13,855 nt of DNA, from the NCBI GenBank assembly GCA_019689515.1, contig JADGHI010000046.1, positions 1 through 13,855 of the forward strand. Direction: 5' to 3'. Positions 11,948-13,855 of this stretch are shown here, in pieces (within the stretch, counting starts at the first letter, position 1; every line of letters starts with the position of its first letter). The notes under the pieces are model-generated. The model saw nothing but the letters and a program-made list of their open reading frames with translations, had not been told where the DNA came from and ran no database searches. Origin of the DNA: Acetobacteraceae bacterium (GTDB lineage Bacteria; Pseudomonadota; Alphaproteobacteria; Acetobacterales; Acetobacteraceae). The position numbers and the translations under genes were made by a program.

Positions 11948-13855
11948 ATGACGACGGCGCGCGACGCCCGGGCCGAGGTCCCGGTGCCACGCGCGCCGGA
12001 GGGACTCTCCGGCGGGGTCGTGGCAGAGGCGCGGGTGCCGGCCGTGCCACCCGCAGCCGATCCGGACGCGATGGCGGCGGCGCTGCTGCGGCGGCTCGCA
12101 GCGAACGACCCCAAGGCCGACATCGGGCTGGTGGAGGCCGCCTACCGCTTCGCCGCCGAGGCGCACGCCGGGCAGCGGCGCGAGAACGGCGACCCCTACA
12201 TCACCCATCCGCTCGCGGTGGCGGAGATCCTCGCCGACTATCGGCTTGACGTCGGCACGATCGCGACCGCGCTGCTGCACGATGTCGCCGAGGACACCCC
12301 GGTCGGGCTGAAGGAAATCGAGAAGCGCTTCGGCGGCGAGGTGGCACGCCTCGTGGACGGCGTGACCAAGCTGACGCGGCTGGAGCTGCAGTCGGAGCGC
12401 ACCAAGCAGGCGGAGAATTTCCGCAAGCTGGTGCTGGCGATGAGCGAGGACATCCGCGTCCTGCTCGTCAAGCTCGCCGACCGGCTGCACAACATGCGCA
12501 CCCTGGATCACATCGCCCAGCCGGAGCGCCGCCGTCGCACCGCGCGCGAGACGATGGAGATCTATGCGCCGCTTGCCGAGCGCATCGGCATGGAGGCGCT
12601 GAAGACCGAGCTGGAGACGCGGGCCTTCCGGGAGCTGAACCCGGATGCCTGGGCGACGATCGCGGCGCGGCTCTCCTTCCTGCGCGGCCAGGGCGCCGAC
12701 CTGATCGCCGAGATCGAGGACGACCTCCGCCGCGTGCTGGCGGAGGCGGAGGTGCCCTTCATCGAGGTGCAGGGGCGGGAGAAGGCGCCCTACTCGATCT
12801 GGCTGAAGATGCAGCGGAAGAACGTGGCGTTCGAGCAGCTCTCGGACATCATGGCCTTCCGCGTCATCGTGCCCGACAAGGCGGACTGCTACGCCGCGCT
12901 CGGCGCGGTCCACTCCGCCTACCGGGTCGTCCCCGGGCGGTTCAAGGACTACATCTCGACCCCCAAGACCAACGGCTACCAGAGCCTGCACACCGGCGTG
13001 ACCGTGCCGGAGCGGCGCAACGCCAAGATCGAGATCCAGATCCGCACCCGCGAGATGCACGAGATCGCGGAGTACGGCGTCGCGGCGCACTGGGCCTACA
13101 AGCAGGGCGGCGAGGCGGCGGCGCGCGAGCAGGGCCGCCGCTACCCCTGGGTGCGGGCGCTGCTGGAGATCCTCGAGAACGCCGCCGAGCCGCAGGAATT
13201 CCTCGAGCACACCAAGCTCGAGCTGCACCGCGACCAGGTCTTCTGCTTCACGCCCAAGGGCGACCTGATCGAGCTGCCGCGTGGCGCGACGCCAGTGGAC
13301 TTCGCCTACCAGGTGCACAGCGAGGTCGGCGATTCCTGCGTCGGCGCCAAGGTCAATGGCCGCATCGTGCCGCTCCGGCACCAGCTCGAGAACGGCGACC
13401 AGGTCGAGATCATCACCGCACGCGGCGGCACGCCCAACCCGGCCTGGGAGCGCTTCGTCGTCACCGGCAAGGCGCGGGCGCGCATCCGCCGCTTCGTCCA
13501 CGCCCGCCAGCGCCAGGAGCAGCAGGAGAACGGCCGCGCCGCGGTGGCCAAGGCGTTCCGCCAGGAGGGGCTCGACTTCTCCGAGAAGCTGGTCGAGCCG
13601 GCGCTGAAGGTGCTCAAGCAGCCGGATCTCGACGCGCTGTGGCACGCTGTCGGATCGGGCAGCATCAGTGCGCGGGAGGTGGTCCACGCCGCGGTGCCGG
13701 AGCTGCGTACGCCGCCGCGCCCGGCCGGTGCGCTGACGCTTGCGCGGCCGCGCGGCCGGCTCGGGACCGGCCCGCTGCTGACCGCCCAACCGGCGGCCGA
13801 GGGCAAGGCGGATCTGCGCGGCGGCTGTGGCTTTTACACCACACCGCGCCACCGA
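11948..13855 (+). CDS. bifunctional (p)ppGpp synthetase/hydrolase, RelA/SpoT family (3' end cut by window edge)
   Basis: The visible 636 codons run from ATG 11948 to the edge without a stop. An in-frame ATG at codon 42 (12071) begins nearer to conserved sequence, but the first lies 12 nt after rpoZ with TGAGG upstream. The HD hydrolase domain has H87 (YITHPLAV), HD at 111-112 (LLHDVAED, ED 115-116) and LLVKLADRLHNMRTL, so hydrolysis of ppGpp to GDP/GTP should be intact. The synthetase domain has DIMAFRVIV, GRFKDYISTPKTNGYQSLHT (RFKD at 331-334), IEIQIRTREMHEIAEYGVAAHW. RxKD is the form found in bifunctional enzymes. The TGS domain (~429-492) begins DQVFCFTPKGDLIELPRGATPVDFAYQVHS. The C-terminal ACT region is off the window. 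It controls the stringent response in the cytoplasm. Very confident of family and bifunctionality; rel, rsh and spoT are all used as names. Confidence 0.95.
   Translation, partial: MTTARDARAEVPVPRAPEGLSGGVVAEARVPAVPPAADPDAMAAALLRRLAANDPKADIGLVEAAYRFAAEAHAGQRRENGDPYITHPLAVAEILADYRLDVGTIATALLHDVAEDTPVGLKEIEKRFGGEVARLVDGVTKLTRLELQSERTKQAENFRKLVLAMSEDIRVLLVKLADRLHNMRTLDHIAQPERRRRTARETMEIYAPLAERIGMEALKTELETRAFRELNPDAWATIAARLSFLRGQGADLIAEIEDDLRRVLAEAEVPFIEVQGREKAPYSIWLKMQRKNVAFEQLSDIMAFRVIVPDKADCYAALGAVHSAYRVVPGRFKDYISTPKTNGYQSLHTGVTVPERRNAKIEIQIRTREMHEIAEYGVAAHWAYKQGGEAAAREQGRRYPWVRALLEILENAAEPQEFLEHTKLELHRDQVFCFTPKGDLIELPRGATPVDFAYQVHSEVGDSCVGAKVNGRIVPLRHQLENGDQVEIITARGGTPNPAWERFVVTGKARARIRRFVHARQRQEQQENGRAAVAKAFRQEGLDFSEKLVEPALKVLKQPDLDALWHAVGSGSISAREVVHAAVPELRTPPRPAGALTLARPRGRLGTGPLLTAQPAAEGKADLRGGCGFYTTPRHR

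Noticed and set aside
11420..13852. 810-codon open frame on the minus strand
   Set aside because: It is antisense to rpoZ and rel, which carry intact diagnostic motifs; the translation is a mirror of a GC-rich gene.

Overview
The window is strongly GC-rich, double-stranded bacterial DNA. Protein content points to an alphaproteobacterium, most likely Rhodospirillales/Acetobacteraceae. The reasons are a folK-rpoZ-rel gene order, a Rel enzyme and omega subunit of alphaproteobacterial type, and an envelope locus with a type I exporter and exopolysaccharide-type glycosyltransferases. The family-level placement is inference. No rRNA, tRNA, CRISPR array, insertion sequence or integrase was seen.

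Left part (1-9762) is an envelope/secretion locus. A truncated acyltransferase-3 gene (+) runs in from the left edge and overlaps tail to tail with a GT39-like membrane glycosyltransferase (-). A 375-bp stretch without a gene follows. Next is a five-gene minus-strand operon, in transcription order: a 171-aa tail-anchored protein of unknown function, a PrtD/PrsD-type type I secretion ABC permease/ATPase, an HlyD-type adaptor (ATGA overlap), a 98-aa protein of unknown function, and a GT2 glycosyltransferase. Divergent from it on the plus strand are an outer-membrane beta-barrel precursor (BBP2_2-like) and a WecG/TagA/CpsF glycosyltransferase that overlap or abut. Together they look like a surface-glycan plus protein-export unit, comparable in logic to the rhizobial prsDE genes beside EPS genes. 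No TolC-type outer-membrane channel and no RTX cargo are present here.

Right part (9971-13855) is core metabolism and stringent response. A NYN/LabA-type putative ribonuclease (-) is divergent from folK (+). After a 192-bp gap with a candidate promoter come rpoZ (omega) and, 12 nt later, a RelA/SpoT-family bifunctional (p)ppGpp synthetase/hydrolase cut by the right edge. Omega keeps the N-terminal MARVT residues that contribute to the ppGpp binding site known in E. coli, so the ppGpp maker/degrader and part of its receptor are made from neighbouring genes.

The most interesting unexplained items are the two small orphan proteins bracketing the exporter genes, the beta-barrel paired with the exporter locus, and a perfect 8-bp inverted repeat lying on the predicted GTG start of the NYN gene.
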